Assembly: GCF_000775285.1 (NCBI RefSeq)
Contig: NZ_JJML01000017.1
Coordinates: 62,001-126,000, forward strand
DNA length: 64,000 bases
Source: Neosynechococcus sphagnicola sy1
GTDB taxonomy: Bacteria > Cyanobacteriota > Cyanobacteriia > Neosynechococcales > Neosynechococcaceae
Direction: 5' to 3'
The notes beneath the pieces are model-generated. The model saw only the letters and a program-made list of their open reading frames with translations. It ran no database searches and had not been told where the DNA came from. This document shows positions 9,239 to 16,505 of the stretch, one piece after another; the first letter of the stretch is position 1; the number at the start of each line of letters is the position of its first letter. Made by a program: the position numbers and the translations under genes.

Positions 9239-11442
9239 TGTTGTTCTCGATAGTGACGCCACATCTGTTGATAAGCTTGCTCCATCTCACGGGTAAATTG
9301 TTGGGCATTCCAAAGCGGGGAAGATTGACGGGCAGCCTTCAACTTCCAGGTTACTTGTTGTCGTAGGCTAGAATCTCGACCAAACTTCACCCCCCAGTCA
9401 ATATAGGCATCATCTGTCCAAGCGATGCCCTCCGTCAGTCCTGCATTCGTCATGAAGGTGTAACTATTACGAGCAGAGAACTGCTGCCCCACTCGGGTCA
9501 CCAATGGAATTCCCATCCAGAGTACTTCTAAGGTGGTGGTGGCTCCATTGTAGGGATAAGTATCTAAAACAACATCAGCAATCTGGAGGTTAGCCCGGTG
9601 GATTTGTTCCGTAGGGTCAGGCGGCAAGAATTTCAGCCGCTCTGGATTTACCCCCACCTCGTCTGCAAGCTGGATGAAAAACCCTTGCACCGCTAGATTA
9701 TCCCCGTACCCTTTAACCAGAAAGTAACTGTTGGGAACTTCCCGTAAAATTTGCAATTGCAGCCGTGCTAGGTCAGGGTGACGCTTATGCCCGGTTTGCA
9801 CACTCAAGTAGACAATTGCATCCGCCGAAATTCCCAAATGATCCCGGCGACGAGTGGGGATATCCACCTCAAACCCATCAACTGCAACATAAGTGTGGGG
9901 CAACCGCCAGAGGGTTTCCTGATAGTGATCTTGGGCATTGTCTGGCAGGACATAGGGATCGGCCATAAAATAGTCGATGGTGGACACACCCGAAGCATCG
10001 GCTCCTAACCAGGTTACCTGTACCGGCGCAGGTTTAAAGGCCATCACATTACAGACATCTGTATGCGTCACACTTTCTAAATCAATCAGAATATCAATTC
10101 CATCCGCCGCAATTCGCTGGGCAACGGCTAAGGCATTGGGATTTTCAATGCGACAGGCTGCATCCGCTGGCTCGATAAACCACTTTTGAGTAAATGACTC
10201 AATAGCTTGATTAAATAAGTACAAGGAAATATGAAATGCATCGTGATTGTGGTACTTAAAAATCCAGCGACTTAACCAACCCACTGAATGTTGCCGCAGA
10301 CAATGAGAAATATAACCTATTCGCAGGGGTCTGGTTGAAGATTCCTGTACGTAGGGCTTATGTTGAAATGGTTTTGGCTCAGTGCGACTCCCAACCCATA
10401 GATTTTTCTCGCAAAATTGAGTCAGCTGATTTTGGCTCTGACGATTGCCAGGTAAGTCATCCTGAACGTAATTTAGTAACAAGGGGGAGGCAATCAAAGA
10501 AAAGGCATTCTCAACCAGCAAATCTTCTGCCTGGAGCAGTTCCAGGAGTAAGGACTTTTGATGATCAACAGCAACGATCGCCTCCTGCCATCGCCCCCCT
10601 GTAATCAGCAGACTTTGCATCAACATATAATTGCCAAATACTTGCAGCGGTAGGGTGGTTCCTTGAGCGTAGTATTGCTTGGCAAATTCAACAGCGATGT
10701 CAAAGTTACCCGTTTTCACATGGAAGTAAAAGAGATCTTTAATTGTACTTAGATCCTGGGGAGCAATGCTGAGACAGTAGGTTGCCAAATCAATTGCCAA
10801 AAAAGGCTGGTGCTCTAGATAATAAGCTCGGCTTGCGGCGACCTTAATCACAGGGAGCAGGAATTGGGATTGAGGCGTTAAGCTGAGACAGAATTTAACA
10901 AAGTCAATAATTTCTGAGCCAATCACGGATTGCCCCAGAAGTTGGTTTAAGCCATCTCGCAGTACCTCTAAGAGCAATTCTTGGTCTGTGGCAAGGAGCG
11001 GCGAACCTACCTGTAAATGTTCAGAGATATTCCATGCCTTTAAATTCTCAGTGTGAAAGGCTTGGATTTTGATCGTTACTTGCAGAAACTTGAGCAGATT
11101 ATGAAGGTTATTGGGTACGAGTTCTCGTAAATGTCCCCGTACTAGCCAGTTCTGCTGGTCTTTGCCCAGAGACTCTAATCGCTGTGCTTCTGTTTCCAGG
11201 ATATCTGCCAGTTCTAAAGTTCCTTGTTCCACCGCCTGCTCTTCTGCTGTGAGCATGGGAACTAACCAGGCTGTTTGTGCTGATTCTTCCTGCCGATTTA
11301 ACAAATAAGCTAACCCCAAATACCAGTAATGAGTCCGATTCTCCGGCTCGGTCTTAATTGCTTGTTCATAGGCAGAAATGATTTGGGGGAAATCTTCAGC
11401 CAAAAGCAATGGGTAGACGTGGGGAGTCCAGGATAATGTCAT
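9235..11442 (-). CDS. TPR and O-GlcNAc-transferase-like (GT41) protein
   Basis: A 735-residue protein with a helical N-terminal half (TPR-like, one clear repeat around residues 20-55) and a C-terminal domain of the Glyco_transf_41/SPINDLY type. Characteristic blocks are LRIGYISHCLRQHSVGW, PVQVTWLGADASGVSTIDY, DPYVLPD and LDTYPYNGATTTLEVLWMG. The last holds the family region that binds the nucleotide-sugar, and the later block VGQQFSARNSY is also typical. These enzymes transfer a single sugar to serine or threonine in the cytoplasm. The gene follows the pilin genes and the conserved unknown gene on the same strand, with only 3 bases to the latter's stop, and overlaps the methyltransferase by 4 bases. 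The natural hypothesis is glycosylation of pilins; the actual donor and acceptor are not shown by sequence. Confidence 0.88.
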   Translation of the reverse strand: MTLSWTPHVYPLLLAEDFPQIISAYEQAIKTEPENRTHYWYLGLAYLLNRQEESAQTAWLVPMLTAEEQAVEQGTLELADILETEAQRLESLGKDQQNWLVRGHLRELVPNNLHNLLKFLQVTIKIQAFHTENLKAWNISEHLQVGSPLLATDQELLLEVLRDGLNQLLGQSVIGSEIIDFVKFCLSLTPQSQFLLPVIKVAASRAYYLEHQPFLAIDLATYCLSIAPQDLSTIKDLFYFHVKTGNFDIAVEFAKQYYAQGTTLPLQVFGNYMLMQSLLITGGRWQEAIVAVDHQKSLLLELLQAEDLLVENAFSLIASPLLLNYVQDDLPGNRQSQNQLTQFCEKNLWVGSRTEPKPFQHKPYVQESSTRPLRIGYISHCLRQHSVGWLSRWIFKYHNHDAFHISLYLFNQAIESFTQKWFIEPADAACRIENPNALAVAQRIAADGIDILIDLESVTHTDVCNVMAFKPAPVQVTWLGADASGVSTIDYFMADPYVLPDNAQDHYQETLWRLPHTYVAVDGFEVDIPTRRRDHLGISADAIVYLSVQTGHKRHPDLARLQLQILREVPNSYFLVKGYGDNLAVQGFFIQLADEVGVNPERLKFLPPDPTEQIHRANLQIADVVLDTYPYNGATTTLEVLWMGIPLVTRVGQQFSARNSYTFMTNAGLTEGIAWTDDAYIDWGVKFGRDSSLRQQVTWKLKAARQSSPLWNAQQFTREMEQAYQQMWRHYREQQ

Positions 11443-11445
11443 GGG

Positions 11446-12216
11446 CTAGTCATTTTGGGGCATCTCTAAGCTGACAAATCTTGCCCCTCCTTGATTCATA
11501 ATTCTAACCTTGCCGCCGAGAGCCTGAATCCGCGACAGTGCTAAATGCTGTACCCGTGCATCCGTTGCATTGGCTAAAATCGAGACCCAAGCACTGGCCT
11601 GGGCTCGCTTACTATCAGGATTATGAGCCAAAAACTGAGCCGACTGAGCTGCACTAGCGGCCACTTGCGGGTTACCACTCTGTTTCGCCCATTGGGCAGC
11701 CATGGCGTAGGAATGTCTCGCTGCCTTTGTATCGCCCAGAAAGAGAATTTCATCCACACCCTTATAGAGCCAGATGTAGTAAGCATCCGCAATGGCGGGG
11801 CTCAGGTAGGCCAAGCCATGGTTCATCAGCGCCACGGTACGATCGGGCCGACCTGCAAAAATCGAACTAGCTGTTGAGAAATAGAGATAGGCTCTGACAA
11901 ACCGTGGATCGTGATTCACCACAGCCGCAAAATATTCTGGAACCAGAGCATAACCAATTTGATCTCGTGCTGGCGTATCTCCAAAATATTGGATAAATTG
12001 AAGAAATGCCCAGTCAGCGACTAGATTACTGAACCCAAAGCTTGGGATTTTCTGTAAAATTTGCAGGCTGATTTTATCGGCTTTCTCTTGCTGCAAATAG
12101 TCATCTTTGCTAGCTTTAGAATTGAGGGACGTGAGCGTGTTTCTTTGAAAAGTAACAATTCCCAACAAGCAACTCGCTATAATAGCAACTTTGACGATAG
12201 ATGATAGAATTTTCAT
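11446..12216 (-). CDS. Conserved helical protein of pilin locus
   Basis: A protein of about 256 residues starting at ATG 12216 (MKILSSIVKV); a GTG at 12228 is the alternative. An N-terminal hydrophobic stretch (IVKVAIIASCLLGIVTF) is a membrane anchor or signal. The rest is helical, with the block FSNLVADWAFLQFIQYFGD and a region that reads like degenerate TPR helices (ALVPEYFAAVVNHDPRFV). I recognise it only as a type of protein found beside pilin genes in cyanobacteria; no enzymatic motif is visible. It is placed between the third pilin and the glycosyltransferase and probably belongs to their transcription unit. A periplasmic or membrane-facing scaffold is a guess. Confidence 0.75.
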   Translation of the reverse strand: MKILSSIVKVAIIASCLLGIVTFQRNTLTSLNSKASKDDYLQQEKADKISLQILQKIPSFGFSNLVADWAFLQFIQYFGDTPARDQIGYALVPEYFAAVVNHDPRFVRAYLYFSTASSIFAGRPDRTVALMNHGLAYLSPAIADAYYIWLYKGVDEILFLGDTKAARHSYAMAAQWAKQSGNPQVAASAAQSAQFLAHNPDSKRAQASAWVSILANATDARVQHLALSRIQALGGKVRIMNQGGARFVSLEMPQND

Positions 12217-12303
12217 AACCAATATCACTCTGAAGACCAGATATATATTCAGGAACAGAATGAGGTTTAGGTAATGAACCGAGGCTGCTAGACAGGCTTT
12301 GAT

Positions 12304-12825
12304 TTATTTCAATTGAGTCGTTCCAGCAGCACAACTAAGTCCCCCACTAACAACTGGCACAATCCCTGTGACTGCAGGTAGATCCGTTGTACAAACAATG
12401 GTTTCATAAGTCCCCCCACTCGCATAGGTGGCTCCCGACATTCCTCGGGTTCTGTCGCTCAGGGCTTCATTGTTGATCGCCGCCACCGTCGTACTCGTTG
12501 GATCAGTATTTACGGGGTCTGTTGCCACAATCGTGACGCTATCAAGAATCGTGCCATTAATAGTCATTTGCAGAGTTTGGGTATCAGGAGCAAATATTTT
12601 ATGTTCCCAATGGTAAGCTTGTTGCTGCCGATTAATGGTACCAATGCCAATCTTTAACTCTGATTCACGCCCCTTCCCAATTTGGTTGAGGAGGTTGGGG
12701 ACTGCGATCGCCGCCAAAACCCCCACAATAATTACCACCACAAGTAGTTCAATCAAGGTGAAGCCTTGGGAACGATTGGTCTCGCAATAGCGTTTGAGGA
12801 GTCGAGTGCCCAGCAAAGTGTTCAT
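12304..12825 (-). CDS. Type IV pilin-like protein, divergent third copy
   Basis: A prepilin of about 173 residues from ATG 12825 (MNTLLGTRLL). The longer frame from 12921 would cross a terminator hairpin and a tandem repeat and is not credible. A short basic leader ends in SQG, and cleavage before FTLIELLVVVIIVGVLAAIA leaves the conserved Glu5. The C-terminal domain is unlike the two upstream pilins apart from two cysteines near the end (TIVC and LSC) that could close the D-loop. An AGGTGA Shine-Dalgarno sits about 9 bases before the ATG. It probably acts as a minor or alternative pilin in the PilA1/PilA2 style known from other cyanobacteria. Confidence 0.88.
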   Translation of the reverse strand: MNTLLGTRLLKRYCETNRSQGFTLIELLVVVIIVGVLAAIAVPNLLNQIGKGRESELKIGIGTINRQQQAYHWEHKIFAPDTQTLQMTINGTILDSVTIVATDPVNTDPTSTTVAAINNEALSDRTRGMSGATYASGGTYETIVCTTDLPAVTGIVPVVSGGLSCAAGTTQLK

Positions 12826-12835
12826 ACCAGTTGTC

Positions 12836-12877
12836 ACCTGTGTAAGCAAACCTGTGTAAGCAAACCTGTGTAAGCAG
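12836..12877. repeat. 14-base tandem repeat, three copies
   Basis: The unit acctgtgtaagcaa is repeated three times (the third copy ends in g instead of a) immediately upstream of the third pilin's start codon. Read on the minus strand, each unit carries ACAGGT, the same core as the ribosome binding site of that gene, so the array lies in its leader. Confidence 0.85.
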
Positions 12878-12886
12878 AAGTTAAAG

Positions 12887-12918
12887 AAAACCAGGCAATT
12901 TTTCGGCTGCCTGGTTTT
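12887..12918 (-). terminator. Rho-independent-type hairpin after pilin
   Basis: An 11-base perfect stem AAAACCAGGCA / TGCCTGGTTTT closes a 10-base loop, and on the minus strand the 3' arm ends in TTTTC. It lies 66 bases after the stop of the pilin at 12984 and before the third pilin. It is suited to partial termination, giving high pilin mRNA and lower downstream expression. Confidence 0.8.
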
Positions 12919-12983
12919 CATTGATCTTGACCCAACTGACCCAGACTCTAATGGGTTTTAACTAGAGATGCATTTCTCAACGG

Positions 12984-13499
12984 TTACTTCAGTGCGGTGA
13001 AGTCCGTCGGGCAGGAAGTTGCGGCGGTCATCGTTGCAGTAGCTACGGAAGGGGTAGACCCTTGACAGACCACCTGAGAGTAGTTACCACCCCCCGCTGA
13101 AATTGCACCTGAATAGGCACGGGTGCCGTTAGCAGCGGAGTTTGTATCTCTGGCATAGACATCGGCGAGAGTACCAGAGGCCGTGGGGTAGGTATAGCCA
13201 TAGTACTGAGCCGGGATGGAGATGCCCAACAGGTTCTGCACAGTTGGTGTGTCAGCACCAGCCGCAAAAGACAGCTTCTCAAAGTGATAGGCTTGCTGCG
13301 CACGGTTGGTGGTACCCACAGCGTTCTTGGCTTCAGATTCCCGAGCTTTGCCGACTTGAGCCAGCAGGTTAGGTAGGGCAACGGCAGCCAGCACACCAAT
13401 GATGATGACAACAACCAGCAGCTCAATCAGAGTGAAACCCTGATTTTCTTTCTTCTGCAGCAGGTGTTGCAAGAACTTAGCCTGAAATTCGGTCTTCAT
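12984..13499 (-). CDS. Major-type IV pilin, copy 2
   Basis: A 171-residue prepilin. The 20-21 residue charged leader ends ...KKENQG, then the mature N-terminus FTLIELLVVVIIIGVLAAV with Glu5 (residue 26), the hydrophobic helix and a globular domain rich in Gly, Ala, Thr and Tyr. Two cysteines near the C-terminus (QVVCQG and TSCP) can form the D-loop disulphide. It differs from the copy at 13853 at only two residues, Asp83 for Ser and Thr86 for Ile. A strong AAGGAG lies 9 bases before the ATG. Product: subunit of type IV pili used for motility, adhesion or DNA uptake. Followed by a terminator hairpin at 12887. Confidence 0.95.
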   Translation of the reverse strand: MKTEFQAKFLQHLLQKKENQGFTLIELLVVVIIIGVLAAVALPNLLAQVGKARESEAKNAVGTTNRAQQAYHFEKLSFAAGADTPTVQNLLGISIPAQYYGYTYPTASGTLADVYARDTNSAANGTRAYSGAISAGGGNYSQVVCQGSTPSVATATMTAATSCPTDFTALK

Positions 13500-13756
13500 G
13501 AGAGTGGTCTCCTTAAACGAAATCTAGGTAAAATGATGGTTGACTTCATTCACCCTTCACAATAAAGATACCCACCCATTAGGTGTCTCATAACACCCTA
13601 TCGATAAAAGCCTATATAGCAGTCCTAAGTCACTTGCAAATTTTGTTTTTTCTGGGTAAGGATTTTAGACTAATTTAAGTTACGGCTCATTTCAGAGTCA
13701 GGGGTGTAACGCTAAAGCCAGGGTTCAACAAGAGCACAACTTGCCCCTAAGTTAGG

Positions 13757-13787
13757 AAAACCAGGCAGATAAAACTTGCCTGGTTTT
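13757..13787 (-). terminator. Rho-independent-type hairpin after first pilin
   Basis: The same 11-base stem as at 12887, AAAACCAGGCA / TGCCTGGTTTT, with a 9-base loop of different sequence. It lies 66 bases after the stop of the pilin at 13853 on the minus strand. It was copied along with the gene in the duplication. Between it and the next pilin start (13500-13756) lies an AT-rich promoter region and one copy of the tatagcagtccta element at 13615. Confidence 0.8.
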
Positions 13788-13852
13788 CGTTGATCTTGAC
13801 CCAACTGACCCAGACTCTAATGGGTTTTAACTAGGGATGCATTTCTCAACGG

Positions 13853-14368
13853 TTACTTCAGTGCGGTGAAGTCCGTCGGGCAGGAAGTTGCGGCGGTCAT
13901 CGTTGCAGTAGCTACGGAAGGGGTAGACCCTTGACAGACCACCTGAGAGTAGTTACCACCCCCCGCTGAAATTGCACCTGAATAGGCACGGGTGCCGTTA
14001 GCAGCGGAGTTTGTATCTCTGGCATAGACATCGGCGAGGGTACCAGAGGCCGTGGGGTAGGTATAGCCGTAGTACTGAGCTGGGATGGAGATGCCCAACA
14101 AGTTCTGAACAATGGGAGTGGAAGCACCAGCCGCAAAAGACAGCTTCTCAAAGTGATAGGCTTGCTGCGCACGGTTGGTGGTACCCACAGCGTTCTTGGC
14201 TTCAGATTCCCGAGCTTTGCCGACTTGAGCCAGCAGGTTGGGTAGGGCAACGGCAGCCAGCACACCGATGATGATGACAACGACCAGCAGCTCAATCAGA
14301 GTGAAACCCTGATTTTCTTTCTTCTGCAGCAGGTGTTGCAAGAACTTAGCCTGAAATTCTGTCTTCAT
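13853..14368 (-). CDS. Major-type IV pilin, copy 1
   Basis: A 171-residue prepilin almost identical to the gene at 12984; it is the first gene of the locus in transcription order. Leader, cleavage site before Phe22, Glu26 (Glu5 of the mature pilin), hydrophobic helix and C-terminal cysteine pair are all intact, so both copies look functional. An AAGGAG ribosome binding site lies 9 bases before the ATG. Which of the two is the dominant pilin cannot be told from sequence. Upstream lies the intergenic stretch that leads to the tnpB element, so insertion of that element may have affected its promoter region. Confidence 0.95.
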   Translation of the reverse strand: MKTEFQAKFLQHLLQKKENQGFTLIELLVVVIIIGVLAAVALPNLLAQVGKARESEAKNAVGTTNRAQQAYHFEKLSFAAGASTPIVQNLLGISIPAQYYGYTYPTASGTLADVYARDTNSAANGTRAYSGAISAGGGNYSQVVCQGSTPSVATATMTAATSCPTDFTALK

Positions 14369-14640
14369 GAGAGTGGTCTCCTTGAGGGTGGGTGAAATGG
14401 TTGACTTCTACACCTATGCCACTAATGTACCCACCCATCAGCAAGTTCATATCACCCTGCCGAAAAGAAAACTGATCATCCCTGCTGCAAGCAACGGAGC
14501 ATTCCGTCGCTTCGCGGCTCGACTCCGCTCACCAGCACTCTTTCGAACGCTGTTGATACTGGTTGCAGCAAGCTGCGGGGTATGTCACCCATCACCCTCC
14601 TCGCCCTGCTTAACTTTTGAGGGATTCGGGGTGCTATAAG
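14369..14640. other. Pilin promoter region and unassigned DNA
   Basis: The first 100 bases resemble the upstream region of the other pilin and must hold the promoter of copy 1, read on the minus strand. The rest, 14480-14640, carries no gene I can support. It contains a small inverted segment around 'gctgcaagcaac' and 'ggttgcagcaagc' and leads into the tnpB element. Confidence 0.45.
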
Positions 14641-14673
14641 TCCCGCGCTGTATGCGAAGCATCAGCGTCGGGA
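14641..14673 (+). other. Hairpin at left side of tnpB element
   Basis: The stem reads TCCCG-CGCTG-T-ATGC, loop GAA, then GCAT-CAGCG-T-CGGGA: three paired blocks with single unpaired T residues. The layout matches the hairpin at 16040-16070 beyond tnpB (CCCG-CACCG-T-AATC, TTT, GATT-CGGTG-C-CGGG). It may be the left-end structure of this element, or the right end (omega RNA scaffold) of an older neighbouring copy. Confidence 0.55.
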
Positions 14674-14785
14674 TACATGGACTCCCCGCGCTTGTCGATT
14701 TCCCACCTTTCGGGAAGGCGAAACGCCTACGATGGGGATGAGTCAAGCATTTACCAGTAACTATAGCTTGTGGTCAACTATAGTG

Positions 14786-16051
14786 ATGCTGACCATGAAC
14801 TACACCTACCGAATCTATCCAGATGTGACGCAACAGACTGAGCTGTTGGAGTGGCTTGAGACATGCAGAGGCGTGTACAACTACGCCTTGCGAGAACTCA
14901 AAGACTGGATTGCTTCCCGTAAGTGTCCGGTAGACAGATGTTCTCTTGAGAAGGAATACATTATTCTCGCCGATAAGCCAGTCCCGTCTTATCATCGCCA
15001 GCAGAACAACCTGCCCAAAGCAAAGAAGTTGATTCCCCGCTTGGGTGAGGTTCATTCTCAGGTATTGCAAACTACAATTCGTAGGTTGCATGACACTTGG
15101 GAAGCGTTTCAAAAGCGCGGACTTGGATTTCCACGCTTCAAGAAGTTTGGTCAATTCAAGTCCTTTGTGTTCCCCCAGTTCAAGAACAACCCCATCAACG
15201 GCTTGACAATCAAGTTGCCGAAAATAGGGGAAGTGCCAATCAACCTGCATCGCCCTATCCCAGATGGATTCCAGGTAAAGCAGGTGCGAGTCTTGTCCAA
15301 GGTTCGAGGGACGCAATGGTATGTGGTGGTCACGATTGAGTCGGATGTCTCGGTTCCCGATGCTCCGGTTCATGGTCGAGCCATTGGAATTGACTTGGGA
15401 TTGGAGAGATTCTTGACCGCTGCGGATGGTAGCTTCCAGGAACGTCCAAAATTCTTTCGGTCTATGCAACGCAAGCTGAAATTGCTGCAACGCAAAGCCG
15501 CTAAGAAAAAGAAGCGTTCTAAGAACTGGGAGAAGGCACAAGTCGCAGTTGCCAGGATGCACCATCGAATTGCTAATCGTCGAAAGGATTTTCACCTCAA
15601 GACGGCTCATAAACTCTGTGACCAGGCTCAAACCATCTTTGCCGAAGACCTCAATGGCAAAGGGTTGACTAGAGGGATGTTGCGTAAAGATTGTGTGGAT
15701 GCTGCCTTTGGGCAATTTCTCTCTCTGACGGAATGGGTGTGCTGGAAACGTGGGGTGTACTTTGCTAAGGTCAATCCCAACGGGACTAGCCAAACCTGTC
15801 CATCCTGCCTTGCTACTGTCAGCAAAGGTCTGGAAATCAGAGAACATCAATGTCCTGAGTGTGGGTATCGAACGCATCGTGACCATGCCGCAGCAGAGAT
15901 GGTTTTGCATCGTGGACTAGAGAACGTAGTAGCCCAGGGACTCTGGGGAAAGGAAACAGCCTGTCAAGTCGGTCTGTCGGGGGTCTATGACCTAGATAAG
16001 TGGCGTGGGGCAGGAATATCCAAGAGCGATCTTGGGAAGCCCGCACCGTAA
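14786..16051 (+). CDS. tnpB: TnpB RNA-guided nuclease
   Basis: A TnpB protein of about 420 residues, from ATG 14786 or 14795 (MNYTYRIYP); the ATG at 14732 would add 18 unlikely residues. Counting from 14732, the RuvC triad is Asp221 in GIDLGLERF, Glu305 in FAEDLNGKGL and Asp384 in RTHRDHAAAEM. The zinc finger cysteines are 356, 359, 374 and 377. All catalytic residues are present, so the nuclease looks active. TnpB cuts DNA next to a short target-adjacent motif, guided by an omega RNA made from the 3' end of its own gene and the element's right end, and so helps retain the element. The family Asn after the third Asp (RDxN) is His here, a common variation. Confidence 0.93.
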   Translation: MLTMNYTYRIYPDVTQQTELLEWLETCRGVYNYALRELKDWIASRKCPVDRCSLEKEYIILADKPVPSYHRQQNNLPKAKKLIPRLGEVHSQVLQTTIRRLHDTWEAFQKRGLGFPRFKKFGQFKSFVFPQFKNNPINGLTIKLPKIGEVPINLHRPIPDGFQVKQVRVLSKVRGTQWYVVVTIESDVSVPDAPVHGRAIGIDLGLERFLTAADGSFQERPKFFRSMQRKLKLLQRKAAKKKKRSKNWEKAQVAVARMHHRIANRRKDFHLKTAHKLCDQAQTIFAEDLNGKGLTRGMLRKDCVDAAFGQFLSLTEWVCWKRGVYFAKVNPNGTSQTCPSCLATVSKGLEIREHQCPECGYRTHRDHAAAEMVLHRGLENVVAQGLWGKETACQVGLSGVYDLDKWRGAGISKSDLGKPAP

Positions 16052-16080
16052 TCTTTGATTCGGTGCCGGGAGGATGTCAC
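16000..16080 (+). ncRNA. Probable omega RNA scaffold of TnpB
   Basis: The stretch covers the end of tnpB and the hairpin CCCGCACCG / CGGTGCCGGG at 16040-16070, with an inner AATC/GATT stem and TTT loop. In TnpB systems this region is the guide RNA scaffold, and the 16-20 bases just beyond it are the guide. Start and end here are estimates; processing cannot be seen from sequence. Confidence 0.45.
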
Positions 16081-16082
16081 AT

Positions 16083-16399
16083 CTAATATTCCAGGTAGAT
16101 GGTGTTAAAGCTTCCAGATTCTGGCTCTGAAGGAGGAGGTGGGGGTGGTAATACTTCCAGAGGATGTTGACGTAGGGTCTGAATGGTTTGATCCAACTGA
16201 ACTGCCTTTTGATCGATCAGTGCTAAGCGACGGATAATCTGCTGCCGGCGCACCTCAATGGTTTGTAGTTCTTGTTGGAGGCGGTTTTTTCTCGATCGCT
16301 AATTTGTAGGTGTCTAAGCAAGCAGCTGCTTCTGACTTCTGACGCGGAATGGAACTCAGTTTAGGGCGGATTTCTCCTCGAGACGGGGGGGGGATACAT
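16083..16399 (-). CDS. Small coiled-coil protein, two homopolymer breaks
   Basis: The gene is rebuilt across two indels: a run of nine G at 16385-16393 and a run of six T at 16285-16290. It starts at ATG 16399 with a GGAGG ribosome binding site about 9 bases upstream, and ends at TAG 16083-16085. The rebuilt product of about 104 residues runs SIPRQKSEAAACLDTYKL, AIEKNRLQQELQTIE, a coiled coil with regularly spaced Leu and Gln, a proline run and a C-terminal FNTIYLEY. The style resembles small cyanobacterial coiled-coil proteins annotated as gas-vesicle-associated GvpV, but I am not sure of that. The tnpB element ends right at its 3' end. It is either a live gene with sequencing errors or a recent pseudogene. 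Confidence 0.5.
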
Positions 16400-16505
16400 G
16401 AATACTTGCCTCCGACCAGTTTGAGAGCATCAGGTAGAACCAACCGCCTGTGCTCCTAGATTACTCGGCTACTGCTGATAAAGCAAAGCAACCATCGCCT
16501 TCCAA

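Larger units (their letters stand above)
12887..14400. repeat. Tandem duplication of pilin gene with flanks
   Basis: Two direct copies about 869 bases apart: 12887-13505 and 13757-14374. Each contains terminator stem, 3' flank, coding region and ribosome binding site. Identity is nearly complete from the 3' flank through the start codon, except for a small patch around codons 83-87 and scattered third-position changes. The promoter-proximal 5' flanks are related but have diverged with small indels (shared blocks ggttgacttc and acccaccca). Confidence 0.9.
14641..16080 (+). mobile_element. tnpB-only IS200/IS605-type element
   Basis: The element contains tnpB but no tnpA, like IS1341-type elements that move only with help in trans. 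The right boundary is estimated just after the hairpin at 16040-16070 (…GGGAGGATGTCAC), which resembles right ends of cyanobacterial tnpB elements. The left boundary is uncertain: I place it at the similar hairpin at 14641, but it may lie closer to the gene. No terminal inverted repeats or target duplication are expected for this family. Confidence 0.6.

Noticed and set aside
14774-15910. 378-codon minus-strand frame
   Set aside because: It is fully antisense to tnpB, whose catalytic motifs are complete. The antisense protein shows no family features.
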